This document shows positions 1-9,993 of a stretch of DNA of 64,000 nt, piece by piece (within the stretch, counting starts at the first letter, position 1; each line of letters opens with the position of its first letter). The notes under the pieces were generated by a model. It did no database searches and was not told where the DNA came from. It saw only the letters and a list, made by a program, of their open reading frames with translations. The DNA comes from Sphingomonas panni (GTDB lineage Bacteria > Pseudomonadota > Alphaproteobacteria > Sphingomonadales > Sphingomonadaceae), in contig NZ_JAKREU010000002.1 in assembly GCF_022664435.1 (NCBI RefSeq), forward strand, positions 62,001 through 126,000, in the 5' to 3' direction. The position numbers were made by a program, and so were the translations under genes.

Positions 1-1081
1 CCTGCAAGGTGGCAAGGCCCCCGCCGAAATTGAACCCGGCGAAAAAGTTCATCGCACCGATCAGCGCCAGCGCCAGTTCGGGCGTCGGCATCAGCGGGAA
101 AGCGATGGTGATCGGGATCATCACCGTGAAGCCGACCACTGCCGCCCACAGATTGCCGCGCGCGATACCACGGCCCTGCAGCCAGCTGGCAACGAACCCG
201 CCGATCAGCGCGCCGCTGGTGCCGCAGAAGAACACGATCAGCCCGTATTTCGCGCCGATCTCCGCCGTCGACCAGCCGAAGCGGCGCTCGAAAAAGGCGG
301 GAATCCAGGCACCGGTGCCGTTACCGACAAGGATCATCAGCGCAAAGCCCAGCCCGATGCCGAAATAGGCCGCCTTGCGTCCGCCCAAATGGCGGAAGAA
401 CGCCGACAGCGGCGCAATTTCCTGGTCGCCGCCCGAAACCCGACGGGCCGGCTCCCGTACCACCAGCAGCAGCAACGAGAGCAGGACGCCGGGAATGCCG
501 AGCAGCAGGAACATGAACTGCCAGCCCTTCGTCGCTCCGAACACGGGAAGATCGATAGTTGAGGTCGGCGGGATCGATCCGGCGATGATGCCGCCCAGCA
601 CCAGCGCCAGCGCGCCGCCAAGATAGATGCCCATTTGATAGACACCCATCGCCGCCGCGAGCTTGTTGCGCGGGAAATAGTCGGACAGCATCGAATAGGC
701 GGACGGGCTGAGGCCGCCTTCCCCGGCGCCGACCGCGACCCGCGCCGCGAACAGCGTCCCGAACGATCGGGCAAGCCCACAGGCCGCCGTGGCGATGCTC
801 CACAGGAAGATCGAGAACGCGATGATGTTACGCCGGTTCGACCGGTCGGCAAGGCGTGCAACGGGCAGCCCGACCATCACATAGAACATGGTGAAGCTGA
901 GGCCGTAGAGCAGGCTCATCGCCGTATCCGACGCGCCCAGATCCTGCTTGATCGGTTGCACCAGCAGGGCCAGCGCCTGCCGGTCTACGAACGCCAGCGT
1001 GTTGGCCAGCATGAGTACGATGGCTGCGAACCATGCGGTGCGCGCGGGTGGCCATGCCGTTTCGGTGACGGGAGGTTGCAT
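1..1081 (-). CDS. Spinster-type MFS permease, 3' end beyond the window
   Basis: An inner-membrane major facilitator transporter of the spinster-like type common in sphingomonad catabolic loci. The frame stays open from an ATG at 1081 to the window edge (360 codons), so the C-terminus is missing. The N-terminal part shows the first helix followed by FVDRQALALL, then the MFS loop motif GLPVARLADRSNRR and the helix-5 region with VGAGEGGLSPSAYS. Its ATG follows the stop of the upstream sulfatase after a single base, so the two are almost certainly co-translated. In this context it would import the desulfated product or a related organic acid or sugar; the substrate cannot be read from sequence. 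Confidence 0.85.
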   Translation of the reverse strand, partial: MQPPVTETAWPPARTAWFAAIVLMLANTLAFVDRQALALLVQPIKQDLGASDTAMSLLYGLSFTMFYVMVGLPVARLADRSNRRNIIAFSIFLWSIATAACGLARSFGTLFAARVAVGAGEGGLSPSAYSMLSDYFPRNKLAAAMGVYQMGIYLGGALALVLGGIIAGSIPPTSTIDLPVFGATKGWQFMFLLLGIPGVLLSLLLLVVREPARRVSGGDQEIAPLSAFFRHLGGRKAAYFGIGLGFALMILVGNGTGAWIPAFFERRFGWSTAEIGAKYGLIVFFCGTSGALIGGFVASWLQGRGIARGNLWAAVVGFTVMIPITIAFPLMPTPELALALIGAMNFFAGFNFGGGLATLQ

Positions 1082-1082
1082 C

Positions 1083-2825
1083 TCAATCGGCCTTGGGTTC
1101 GAGGAAGGCGTCACCGAAGCGTTCACGGCCCCGGAAGCGTTCGGGTGCCTCGGACAAGGCTGGCTTGCTGTAGCGGCCAGCTTCGCGTGCCCACAGCGCC
1201 TGCAATTCCTTCAGCTTTGCCGGATATTGCTTCGACAGGTCGCGGCTTTCGGAAAAATCGTTGCTGGTGTCGAACAGCTCCCAGCGATCGCCGCTGAAGT
1301 CGGTGCCGTTGCGGTGCATCGCGACCGCGCGCCATTTGCCCTGCGTGATCGCCCGGTTGCCGCGTAGTTCGAAGAACTGGACCGACCGCGCGCTGGGCGC
1401 ATCGGCGCGGGCGAAGCTCGCACGGATGCTGCGACCCGCGACCGGTATCTGCCGCACGCCGTTCACCGTCTGGGCAAAGCGCCCGCGTGCGACGTCGACG
1501 ATGGTCGGCGCAAGGTCGACGACATCGACATATTGCGTCCGTACCGCGCCGCGATCGCGTATGCCCTGCGGCCAGCTGATAATCAGCGGCGTTCGGACCC
1601 CGCCGGCATAAGGCCACACCTTGTACCGGCGGAACGGGGTCACGCCCAGCATCGCCCAGGGCCGCTGATATTCCGCCTGCGTCCGGTCGGTGCCCAGTTC
1701 GTCGAGGCGCGCGAGCATCTGTTCGGGCGTCAGCTTGTTGGGGCGATACAGGCCGTCGAATGCGCCGGTCTGGTTCGCTTCCCCGGCCGCGCCATTGTCG
1801 GACAGCAGGACGATCATGGTGTTGTCGTAGGCGCCGGTCTTCTTCAAATGCGCGACCAGTCGGCCGATCTGTTCGTCGGCATGGGTCACCAACCCGGCAT
1901 AGGTCGCCATGAACCGGGCAAAAACCTGTCGCTCCGTCGCCGACAGTGATGCCCATGCCCGGTCGCCGCCATTGCGGGGCGGCAAGGCGGTGTCGGCCGG
2001 GATGATACCGCTGCGCCGCATCCGGGCGATCCGGTCCTTGCGCAGGCGATCCCAGCCAGCTTCATACACCCCGGCATAGGCGTCGATATAGCTGCGCGGC
2101 ACCTGGATCGGCGCATGGGCGGCGCCCAGCGCGAGATAGGTGAAGACCGGCCGGGTCGGTGCGCCGCGCTTCTGCGCGTCCCATTCGGAAATGGTGCGAT
2201 CGACCAGGTCGGCCGACAGGTGATAGCCGGGCCGGTCGACCTTGGGCAGCGGCCGGTTCCCCTCGATCAGCGCGGGGTGATATTGGTCGGTCCAGCCGCT
2301 GATGAAGCCGTAGAAACGGTCGAACCCGCGCTGCAACGGCCACGATGCGTTGTTGCCCGGCGTGCCGTCTTCATATTCCGGCGACAAATGCCATTTGCCC
2401 ATCGCCATGGTCGCATATCCGGCCTGCCGCATCGCCTGCGCCAGCATCTGTGCATTGCCCGGAATTTCGCCGCGATCCTTGGTGGTGTCGTTCGTCTGCT
2501 TGGCGGTCGGCAGGTCGGCCATGCGGACCGTCTGCGCGTTGCGTCCGGTCAGCAGCGCCGCGCGGGTCGGCGAACAGACCGCCTTGGTATCGAAGCGGTT
2601 GTAGCGCAGCCCATCCGCCGCCAGCGCGTCGATGTTCGGCGTGCGGATTTCCGATCCGAACGTGCCGAGGTCGGAAAAGCCGACATCGTCGAGCACGATG
2701 ACGATGACATTGGGTCGCGCCGTCGCCGGGGCAGCCCACGCCACGTTGCCGGTAACCGGGACAAGCGTCGCCGGCACCAGCATCGACGCCGCCAGCGCGG
2801 CCGCCATGATCTTCCGTGGTCGCAT
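1083..2825 (-). CDS. Secreted type I sulfatase (arylsulfatase family S1)
   Basis: A sulfatase that hydrolyses a sulfate ester, 580 residues from the chosen ATG. That start has a GAGGAG ribosome site six bases upstream; a longer in-frame extension of 17 residues has none. The N-terminus is a Sec signal peptide ending near AWAAP. The metal-binding segment IVLDDVG follows, then the formylglycine signature CSPTRAALLTGR with the modified Cys at residue 84, then the MGKWHL motif. It lies 53 bases downstream of the TonB-dependent receptor and one base upstream of the MFS gene, giving the order receptor, sulfatase, permease. Being exported as a Cys-type sulfatase it needs the formylglycine-generating enzyme encoded at 11.7-12.7 kb. 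Confidence 0.93.
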   Translation of the reverse strand: MRPRKIMAAALAASMLVPATLVPVTGNVAWAAPATARPNVIVIVLDDVGFSDLGTFGSEIRTPNIDALAADGLRYNRFDTKAVCSPTRAALLTGRNAQTVRMADLPTAKQTNDTTKDRGEIPGNAQMLAQAMRQAGYATMAMGKWHLSPEYEDGTPGNNASWPLQRGFDRFYGFISGWTDQYHPALIEGNRPLPKVDRPGYHLSADLVDRTISEWDAQKRGAPTRPVFTYLALGAAHAPIQVPRSYIDAYAGVYEAGWDRLRKDRIARMRRSGIIPADTALPPRNGGDRAWASLSATERQVFARFMATYAGLVTHADEQIGRLVAHLKKTGAYDNTMIVLLSDNGAAGEANQTGAFDGLYRPNKLTPEQMLARLDELGTDRTQAEYQRPWAMLGVTPFRRYKVWPYAGGVRTPLIISWPQGIRDRGAVRTQYVDVVDLAPTIVDVARGRFAQTVNGVRQIPVAGRSIRASFARADAPSARSVQFFELRGNRAITQGKWRAVAMHRNGTDFSGDRWELFDTSNDFSESRDLSKQYPAKLKELQALWAREAGRYSKPALSEAPERFRGRERFGDAFLEPKAD

Positions 2826-2878
2826 AGCGCGCTCCTCTGTCGTGCCGGGGCGGCGCGTCTCGCCGCCCCGATCCATGG

Positions 2879-5326
2879 TCAGAACTTCATGCCGAAGCTG
2901 GCACCGAAGTAGCGACGCGAATCCTTGTTGAAGGTCGCGACCAGATCGTTCGGGCTGTTGACCGTAGCCAACAGCGACCCGTGCCGGATGTCGGTGAAGT
3001 AGTATTCGTTGAACAGGTTCTTGACGAACAGCGACAGGTTGTAGCGACCATTGTCCTTGCCAAAGCCGATAGTCGCATCGACCAGGGTATAGGCAGGCTG
3101 GACCAGCAGCGGGTCCTGCTCCACCGCGAATTGCTGCTCGCTCTGGAACCCGACGACCATCTGCGCAAAAGCGCTGAGGTCGGTGCCGGCAATGTCATTT
3201 TCATAGCGTGGCGACAGGTTCAGGCGGTAGCGCGGCGATACCGGCAGGGTCGCACCGCGCAGGTTCTGCGTCGGCGTGGCGCCGGCGGCCGGGCGGTAGC
3301 AGCGGTTGATCGGTGCCGCGCCGGTGACGACCGGCGCCCCGGCCTGCAACTGCAACGGACAGTTCAGGCCGTCGATGTTGATAGTCGATTCCGCGAGTGT
3401 GAAGCCGGCATTGATGCTGAACCCGGGCGACGGCCGCAGCGTCGCTTCCAGTTCGAAACCGCGTGACCGCGACGTGCCGGCATTGGTCGCCACGAACTGC
3501 ACCACGCCCGTCGTCGGATCGGACCGGTTCGCCTGCACCTGCAGGTTGGTATAGTCGGCCTGGAACAAGGCAGCACTGAAGCTCAGCGACCCGCCGCGGG
3601 TCCGCCCCTTCAACCCGATTTCATAGGCATCGACATTTTCCGGCTCCAGCACGCCCTGGTTGGCGAGATCGGCGGAGATTTCCATCTCATACCCCTGCCC
3701 CTTATAGCCGCGAGTATAGGTGGCGTAGGTCTGCAGGTTGCGGCTGAATTCATATTGCAGGCCGGCCTTTCCGGTCAGCGCGGTGTCGCTGGCCGTGAAG
3801 CTGCCGCTCGACGGGGGATTGCTGGGGAAGATCACGTCGCCCGCGACGATCGGGGCGGTGCGGGTACCGCTGTTGGTGCCGGTTTCATATTGCAGGCGCA
3901 GCCCGCCGATCACCTTCAGCCCGCCGACGATGCGATATTCCGCCTGACCGAAGGCCGAGATGCTCTCGGTGTTCAGGTTGATGACGCTCGATGCAGACTG
4001 GAAGATCGGCGCGGCGCAGGGCTGGCCGATGACGCCCACCCGGCACACCGCACGCCGCCGTTCGAATGGGCGGGTGATTTCGAGGTGATTGTAGAAGATG
4101 CCGGCGACGTAGGTCAGGTCCGATGCGCCGTTCGACCCGATGCGCAGTTCCTGGGAGAAATTGTCGAGCTTCACCTGCCCCCGGTTGAGGTTCCACGACG
4201 CATAGGGCGCGCCGGTACCGACGAACGGGATCGGGTTGGTGTTCAGGCGGTCGATCGGCTGGTTCACATCGAGGTCGTAGCGCTGATAGGCGGTGATCGA
4301 AGTGATCGTCGCCGGACCCAGGTCCCAGTCGGCCTGCAACGAACCAACGATCTGGCGGCTGTTGGCGTAAGTGTCGGTATCCTCGGTGATCGTGCGGTTG
4401 CGCGGCGATGCGGTGACCGGCAGCAGCAGCTGGCGCACCACCGGATTGTCGACGCGGATATAGGTCGATGCGCAGCAGTCCGAGTTGTTCTTCGAATAGC
4501 TGCCGGTCAGCAGCAGGTTCAGGCTGTCCGACGCATCCCATTCCAGCTTGCCGCGCACGCCCCAGCTTTCGAAGCCGTTGACGTTGCGGTTGGTGGTGAT
4601 GTTGCGGACATGACCGCCGACATTGTTGTAGAAGCCGGTGACGCGAGCGCGCAGCGTGTCGCTGATCGGGCCAGACACGGTGCCCTTCACGCGATATTCG
4701 TCGAGTTCGGCGACGGTCGCGTCAATCCGGCCCTGGAAGTCGCGCGTCGGGCGCGCGGTGACGACGTTGACCACGCCGGCCGATGCGTTGCGACCGAACA
4801 GCGTGCCCTGCGGCCCGCGCAGCACCTCGACCCGCTCGATATCGGCGAAATCGGAAAAGCCCTGCGCCGCGCGTGCGGCGACGACGCCGTCGACGACCAC
4901 CGAAACCGACGGTTCGACCCCCTGCCCGAACAGCGAGGTGCCGACCCCGCGAATGCGCAGGCTGGTATTGGTCGGGTTGGCACCCTGCTGAAAGGTCAGT
5001 GACGGCACGGCCTGCGTCAGGCCTGCGGTGTCGGTGATGTTGCGGGTCGCCAGATCGTTGCCGCCGATCGCGGTCACCGCCAGCGGCACGTCCAGCAGGC
5101 GTTCGGCGCGCTTCTGCGCGGTTACGACGATCTCGCCTTCATCGATCGCTTGGTCTGGCGTTCCTTCGGAGTCGACGACATTGGCGGTCAGTGGATCGCT
5201 GGGCGCCGGTTCGCTCGGCGATGTCGTGGCTGCCTGCCCGGCTTCCTGCGCCAGCGCCGGCGTCCCGACCGAAAGTGCGCCGACGCCCGCCGCGACCAGC
5301 AACCGAATTCTCATATCTCCCAGCAT
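2879..5326 (-). CDS. TonB-dependent receptor
   Basis: Outer-membrane active transporter of 815 residues. The ATG at 5326 is chosen because GGGAGG lies six bases before it. The protein has a signal peptide ending in PALAQ, a TonB box region (DEGEIVVTAQKR), a plug domain with the segments RIRGVG and VEVLRGPQGTLFGRNA, and a long beta-barrel ending in the aromatic sequence FGASFGMKF. The plug type is that of the sphingomonad receptors found with aromatic or glycan catabolic genes. A perfect 12-bp palindrome lies about 45 bases upstream of the start, in the gap shared with the divergent LacI gene, so repression by that protein is likely. It should import the sulfated substrate or a fragment of it. 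Confidence 0.93.
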   Translation of the reverse strand: MLGDMRIRLLVAAGVGALSVGTPALAQEAGQAATTSPSEPAPSDPLTANVVDSEGTPDQAIDEGEIVVTAQKRAERLLDVPLAVTAIGGNDLATRNITDTAGLTQAVPSLTFQQGANPTNTSLRIRGVGTSLFGQGVEPSVSVVVDGVVAARAAQGFSDFADIERVEVLRGPQGTLFGRNASAGVVNVVTARPTRDFQGRIDATVAELDEYRVKGTVSGPISDTLRARVTGFYNNVGGHVRNITTNRNVNGFESWGVRGKLEWDASDSLNLLLTGSYSKNNSDCCASTYIRVDNPVVRQLLLPVTASPRNRTITEDTDTYANSRQIVGSLQADWDLGPATITSITAYQRYDLDVNQPIDRLNTNPIPFVGTGAPYASWNLNRGQVKLDNFSQELRIGSNGASDLTYVAGIFYNHLEITRPFERRRAVCRVGVIGQPCAAPIFQSASSVINLNTESISAFGQAEYRIVGGLKVIGGLRLQYETGTNSGTRTAPIVAGDVIFPSNPPSSGSFTASDTALTGKAGLQYEFSRNLQTYATYTRGYKGQGYEMEISADLANQGVLEPENVDAYEIGLKGRTRGGSLSFSAALFQADYTNLQVQANRSDPTTGVVQFVATNAGTSRSRGFELEATLRPSPGFSINAGFTLAESTINIDGLNCPLQLQAGAPVVTGAAPINRCYRPAAGATPTQNLRGATLPVSPRYRLNLSPRYENDIAGTDLSAFAQMVVGFQSEQQFAVEQDPLLVQPAYTLVDATIGFGKDNGRYNLSLFVKNLFNEYYFTDIRHGSLLATVNSPNDLVATFNKDSRRYFGASFGMKF

Positions 5327-5368
5327 GTCCACCTCCCGTTGTCGCAACATATCGTCACGCTTGTTATA

Positions 5369-5380
5369 TTTAGCGCTAAA
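5369..5380. promoter_or_regulatory. LacI-type operator O1, TTTAGCGCTAAA
   Basis: A perfect 12-bp palindrome with the central CG typical of LacI-family operators. It lies between the divergent TonB receptor and LacI genes. Near copies occur at 5416, 6534 and 12759. Confidence 0.7.
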
Positions 5381-5415
5381 AATACGAGCGTCATTTGCAT
5401 TGTCAACCGATTTGA

Positions 5416-5427
5416 GTGAGCGCTAAA
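5416..5427. promoter_or_regulatory. LacI-type operator O2 (imperfect), GTGAGCGCTAAA
   Basis: Matches ten of twelve positions of the O1 palindrome and lies 47 bases from it (centre to centre), just ahead of the LacI start. It could allow autoregulation or looping; this is inference from similarity only. Confidence 0.5.
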
Positions 5428-5450
5428 CCAAAGTATCAAACGGAGATTCC

Positions 5451-6473
5451 ATGGCACGCGCCCCTCGCCGATCCAGCAAGGCCATCACGATGGCGACCGT
5501 CGCCGAGCATGCCGGCGTGTCGACGATGACGGTGTCGAACGTGATCCGGGGACGCAATGTCCAGCCCGCGCTGCGGGATGCGGTCAACCGCGCTATCGTG
5601 GAATTGAACTATCGCCCCAATGCTGCGGCGCAGGCGCTGGCCAGCGCCAACGCCTTAAAGGTCGGCATCGCTTACCGCAATTCGCAGAACGCATTCCTCA
5701 GCGCGTTGCTGGTCGGCGCGCTGAATGCCGCGACCGACGTCGGGGCGCAGCTGGTGCTCCACCAATATACCACTGCCGACCGGGCGGGGTCGGAGGAATC
5801 GATCCGTGCCCTGCTGGCCGGGGGCTGCAACGCGCTGTTGCTGCCGCCGCCGCTGTGCGAGATCATCAGCGGATCGGCGATGCGGGCCGAACTGACGGTC
5901 CCGGTCATCGCGCTGTCGCCGGGCAGCGAACTGCCCGACATGGCATCGGTCCGCATCGACGATGCCGGCGCGGCGCGCGAGATGACCCGGCATCTGATCG
6001 AACTGGGGCATCGCCGGATCGGCTTCATCCGCGCGCCCGACGTGCATATCGTCAGCCGGACCCGTCTCGAGGGATATCGCGATGCGCTGACCGAAGCTGG
6101 CATCCCGTTCGACCCGGCGCTCGTCGCTGATGGCGACCTGACGTTCGATTCCGGACTGGAGGCGGCGCAGGCGCTGTTCGACCTGCCCGACCCGCCGACC
6201 GCGATCTTCGCCAGCAACGACGATATGGCCGCGGCCGTCGTATCGCTCGCCCACCGCCGCGGCATGCACATCCCCAACGACCTTTCGGTGGCCGGCTTCG
6301 ACGACAGTCCGATCGCGATCAAGATCTGGCCGACGTTGACGACGATCCGGCAGCCGATCGTCGACATTGCGGAGCGCGCCGTGCAGCTGCTCGCGCAGGG
6401 CACGGTCGAAGGCACCAGCTATCTCCACTATGAGTTGATCCGCCGCCCCTCGACCGACGCCCCGCCTCGTTAG
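5451..6473 (+). CDS. LacI/GalR-family transcriptional regulator
   Basis: A 340-residue repressor. Residues 12-65 form the LacI helix-turn-helix and hinge helix (ATVAEHAGVSTMTVSNVIRG, then LNYRPNAAAQALAS), followed by the periplasmic-binding-protein-like effector domain with the characteristic IFASNDDMAAAVV and DDSPIA segments. GGAG five bases before the ATG supports the start. It is divergent from the receptor-sulfatase-permease operon and upstream of the porin gene. Palindromes TTTAGCGCTAAA in both flanking gaps and before the formylglycine-generating enzyme suggest it is the local regulator of sulfate-ester or glycan use. The inducer is unknown; it is probably a sugar or a sulfated-glycan breakdown product. 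Confidence 0.93.
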   Translation: MARAPRRSSKAITMATVAEHAGVSTMTVSNVIRGRNVQPALRDAVNRAIVELNYRPNAAAQALASANALKVGIAYRNSQNAFLSALLVGALNAATDVGAQLVLHQYTTADRAGSEESIRALLAGGCNALLLPPPLCEIISGSAMRAELTVPVIALSPGSELPDMASVRIDDAGAAREMTRHLIELGHRRIGFIRAPDVHIVSRTRLEGYRDALTEAGIPFDPALVADGDLTFDSGLEAAQALFDLPDPPTAIFASNDDMAAAVVSLAHRRGMHIPNDLSVAGFDDSPIAIKIWPTLTTIRQPIVDIAERAVQLLAQGTVEGTSYLHYELIRRPSTDAPPR

Positions 6474-6533
6474 ACCGCAATATCAATCGCTTCATATTGC
6501 TAACCCACCGAGCCAACGCTAAGCGGCGCGACG

Positions 6534-6545
6534 TTTAGCGCTACA
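6534..6545. promoter_or_regulatory. LacI-type operator O3, TTTAGCGCTACA
   Basis: Eleven of twelve positions match the O1 palindrome. It directly abuts the first possible start codon of the porin gene, so a bound repressor would block transcription or initiation there. Confidence 0.55.
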
Positions 6546-8087
6546 TTGGAACACGGCTTGCGGTCCAATTCTACTTCTCCGACTCCATTTGCGTGGAAAG
6601 CAGCCGCAATGGCCGGCGCGCTGCTGCTGCCGGAGGCCGTCCTCGCGCAAAGCGACGATCAGCGTCCGCCCGCCGCACGCGGCGCCGCAATCCCGCCGCC
6701 CGATGCCATTGAGGATGTCGTCGGCGGCCCGGTGGAAATCGGGCCGAACCTGCCGCCGAACCTGCACAAGGGACCGCGCGAAGGCCGTTTCTTCTTCATG
6801 CGACAGCATGACGCTCCGCCGCGCAAGCGCCGTCCCGACCGGTTCGATCCGCTCAAGAACATCGCGCTCGACCGCTCGGGTGCGGTGAACCTGTCGCTGA
6901 GTGGCCAGCTGCGGGTCCGCGCTCTCGATCAGACCCGCCAGTCGCTGCTGGTTGCACCGCAACCCGACCAGCTCGGCATCCAGTTTCGCGAACAGGCGAC
7001 CGCCGACCTGCGGCTGGGAAAGCATGTCCGGGTGATCGGCGAGCTGGTCTGGGGTCAGGTGACCGGCCGCGACTTCGTAACGCCGGTCCCCAACCGTCAG
7101 GACAACGGCCCGGAAGTGTCGCAGGCTTTTCTGGAGGTACGCGACAAGCTGTTCGGCGGAGAGACTGGCGCGATCATCGGCCGGCAGAAGATTTCGCTCG
7201 GGTCGAACACTATCTTCTCGCTGCAACTGGCGCAGAATATCGAGCGCAACTTCGATGCGGTCCGGCTGTACCACGCCCGGCCGAAGTTCCGCATCGACCT
7301 GATCGCGGCGCGCCCGACGCGGCCGGCGTTCGGCTCGTTCAACGACGCGACCGATACCGATGTCGCGATCTGGGGCAGCTATGTCGCGCTTGCCCTGCCC
7401 CGCGCGCCGAAGATTTCGCTGAACCTCGGCCTGTCCTATTTCAACTATAGCGACGCCGACAGCGCGCTGCTGCAACGCCGCACCGTCGAACGGCGCGATC
7501 TGTTCGGTGCGCGGTTGTGGGGGCGGCTGGGACCGCTGCGCCTCGACTGGACCTAGGACCGGCAGGAAGGATCGATCGATGGTCGACCGATCCGCGCCTT
7601 TTCGGTCATCACCAACACGCGCATTCCCTTCCCCGACCTGCCACTGGCACCGACCCTCGTCCTGCAAGCCGACATCCTGTCGGGCGGATCGCGGGACGGC
7701 GGGGTCGTGCGGACCTACAACCCAATCTACGGTGCGCAGCGCCACGCGACGTTCGGCAATTATCTGGGCTTCACCAACCTCGTCAGCCCCGGCGCAGCGA
7801 TCAGCATCCTGCCCGCGCGAACGCTCAACCTGCGCTTCGGTGCGCGGGCCTTCTGGCGCTATTCTATCGAGGATGGGTTCGCCGTCGCCTATGGCACGGC
7901 AGCCACTGCCAGCCGGATCGACGCGCGGTTCATCGGAGTGCTGCCGACGCTGTCGGCCCGCTGGCAGATCGACGATCACCTCTCGCTCCGCGTCGCGACC
8001 AACCGGCTGCTGTCCGGCGGTGGGTACAAGGCCGCCGGACAGCGCGATCTGCAGACCAATCTGGTCATGCTACATTTTCTTTTTTGA
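6546..8087 (+). pseudogene. Alginate-export-like porin gene with an in-frame amber codon
   Basis: An outer-membrane beta-barrel of the alginate-export (AlgE-like) domain family that would be about 513 residues. One reading frame runs from 6546 to the TAA after HFLF at 8087, but a TAG at 7554-7556 interrupts it after GPLRLDWT. The frame continues without a break as DRQEGSIDGRPIRAFSV, with the conserved barrel motifs YNPIYGAQRHATFGNYLGFT and NRLLSG further on, so homology spans the stop. The start is uncertain: TTG at 6546 or 6558, or ATG at 6609; an in-frame TAA at 6501 rules out anything earlier. A signal-peptide-like stretch ends at AVLAQ. It may be a nonsense mutant, a read-through gene or a base-call error. 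Operator O3 precedes it. Confidence 0.78.
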
Positions 8088-8094
8088 TCCGACG

Positions 8095-9993
8095 TCAGTC
8101 GCCTCCGCGCATTGCCGCGCGGAAGGCGACGAGGTCGAAGATCGGCTTGTGCGGATCATAGGTGCCGTCCAGTTCCTGTAGCGCGAACTGCCCCGCATTC
8201 TTCAGGAACAGCTCGCGATCCTGCGCGACGACTTGCAAGGCCGGGCGCGCGCGTGCAGCCCTCCTGCCCAGGAAGGTCAACGCGTTGACCGCCTGCAACC
8301 GCAGCGGCATCGGCTGGTCGACGCGCGTAAGCGGCATCAGCACGTCGAGACCCGCGTCGTTCCCCAGCCGGACCGCCGCTTCCGCCGCGACGATACGCAC
8401 CTGCGGCGAACCGTCGCGGACCATTGCGCCTGCCAGCTCGCCCGCGGCGACCCGAGCATTCTCGCCCAGCATCAGCAACCCGCTGGCGCCCCAATAGCGG
8501 ACGACCTCGTTCGGATCGGTCAGCGCACGCCGCAATGCGGCGAGTTTGCGCGGATCGCGACGGCACGCCATCTGTGCCAGCACCATGACCCGTTTCAACG
8601 GATAGGCGCCCTTTGCGCGGCTTCGCGCATAGCCTTCGAGCGGCGAGCCTTCGGGAATGAAGCCGTTGTCGTTGATCCGCAGCATATGCGCATCCAGCGC
8701 CCGCCGCATCGCACCGACCCGCACCCGCTGCCCAACATCGTCGATCAGGTTGCGGACCTGATCGAGATCGGCGGTCAGGTCGTAGAACTCCTCATAAGGT
8801 TTGGTCCCGAAGAACCGCGCCTGCACGGGATCGAGCTTCCCCGCTCGGTTCAGCGCGTCCCAATCCTGATAGGATGCCTGCAACCATTCGAACGCCTGGT
8901 TCTGCCCCCAGGGACGATAGGGCATGTAGTTGCGGATATAGCGGTAGCGTCCGTCGGTGACGGTCCGGACGAAATCGTAGCGTTCGTCCATCCGGTTGCG
9001 CATGCCGAAGGCGAGCGACTTGGGCGCCTTCATCCGATGGCCAAGGAACGCGCTGCCCTGCATCGTTGCCGGCGCGGGAAGGTCTGCGATCGACAACAAC
9101 GTCGGCGCAAGGTCGAGGAAGGTCACCGGCGCATCGATCCGGCTGCCGGCCCTGGCGGGTGCCAGATGCGCCCATTTCGGCGGTATGCGCACCACCATCG
9201 CGCAGCGCATGCCTTCGTCATAGCAATATCGCTTGGTCCGTGGCGTCGAACCGCCATTGTCCGAATAGTAGAAGATGATCGTATCGTCGGCGACGCCGGC
9301 AGCCTCCAGTTCGGCGACCCAGCGGCCGACCTCACCGTCCATCCGCTCCATCAGGTTGTAATAGCTGGCATAGTCCTGCCGCACCGCCGGGGTATCCGGG
9401 ACATAGGCGGGCAAGCGGATCTGATCGGGCCTCACCCGGCCCGGGGTCGTTCCGAACAACCGCGATTCATGGGTCGTCATCGTGTTGAACACCGCCATGA
9501 ACGGCTTGCCCGCCGGGCGGTTCTTCCAATGCGCCTTCGGCCCCTGTTCGTCCCAGATCCGCTTGGGATCGACGTCGCAATTATAGTCGGTCTTGGCGTT
9601 GTTGGTGCAATAATAGCCGGCGCTGCGCATATATTCGGGATAGGTGCGCAGTTCGCTCGGAAGATGTGCGACCGCGCGCATATGGTTGGCCGGCGCACAG
9701 GATTCAGGCAGAACACCCGTCAGGATGCCGAACCGGGACGGCGCACACACCGGCGCGGTGGAATAGACATTCCGGTAGAGCAGTCCCTCGCGTGCCAGCC
9801 GGTCGATATGCGGGGTATGCGCCAACTTGTCGCCATAGGTACCGATCAGCGGATTATTGTCTTCGCTGACCAGCCAGTGGATGTTGGGCATCCCGTCTGC
9901 CGTGCGGGCGCCGGCCGTGCCCGCCGCCGCCAGCCCCACGCCCCCGGCCGCCGCACCGCGCAGCACCGCCCGGCGGCTGAACGCGCCACTCAC
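8095..9993 (-). CDS. Tat-exported type I sulfatase with HEAT-like C-terminus
   Basis: A 632-residue sulfatase resembling heparan N-sulfatase-like family members. The GTG start overlaps the stop of the upstream sulfatase by four bases (GTGA) and has GGGAGG seven bases before it, so translation is coupled. The N-terminus carries a twin-arginine signal (FSRRAVLRGAAAG). The metal-binding segment is SEDNNPLIGTYGD and the formylglycine signature is CAPSRFGILTG with Cys83. After the catalytic domain (about residues 35-450), residues 480-610 contain repeated short helical pairs rich in Ala, Leu and Arg (for example RRALTDPNEVVRYWGASGLL) that look like HEAT repeats. It is the last gene of the FGE-sulfatase-sulfatase operon and ends seven bases from the convergent porin gene. 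Confidence 0.92.
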   Translation of the reverse strand: MSGAFSRRAVLRGAAAGGVGLAAAGTAGARTADGMPNIHWLVSEDNNPLIGTYGDKLAHTPHIDRLAREGLLYRNVYSTAPVCAPSRFGILTGVLPESCAPANHMRAVAHLPSELRTYPEYMRSAGYYCTNNAKTDYNCDVDPKRIWDEQGPKAHWKNRPAGKPFMAVFNTMTTHESRLFGTTPGRVRPDQIRLPAYVPDTPAVRQDYASYYNLMERMDGEVGRWVAELEAAGVADDTIIFYYSDNGGSTPRTKRYCYDEGMRCAMVVRIPPKWAHLAPARAGSRIDAPVTFLDLAPTLLSIADLPAPATMQGSAFLGHRMKAPKSLAFGMRNRMDERYDFVRTVTDGRYRYIRNYMPYRPWGQNQAFEWLQASYQDWDALNRAGKLDPVQARFFGTKPYEEFYDLTADLDQVRNLIDDVGQRVRVGAMRRALDAHMLRINDNGFIPEGSPLEGYARSRAKGAYPLKRVMVLAQMACRRDPRKLAALRRALTDPNEVVRYWGASGLLMLGENARVAAGELAGAMVRDGSPQVRIVAAEAAVRLGNDAGLDVLMPLTRVDQPMPLRLQAVNALTFLGRRAARARPALQVVAQDRELFLKNAGQFALQELDGTYDPHKPIFDLVAFRAAMRGGD

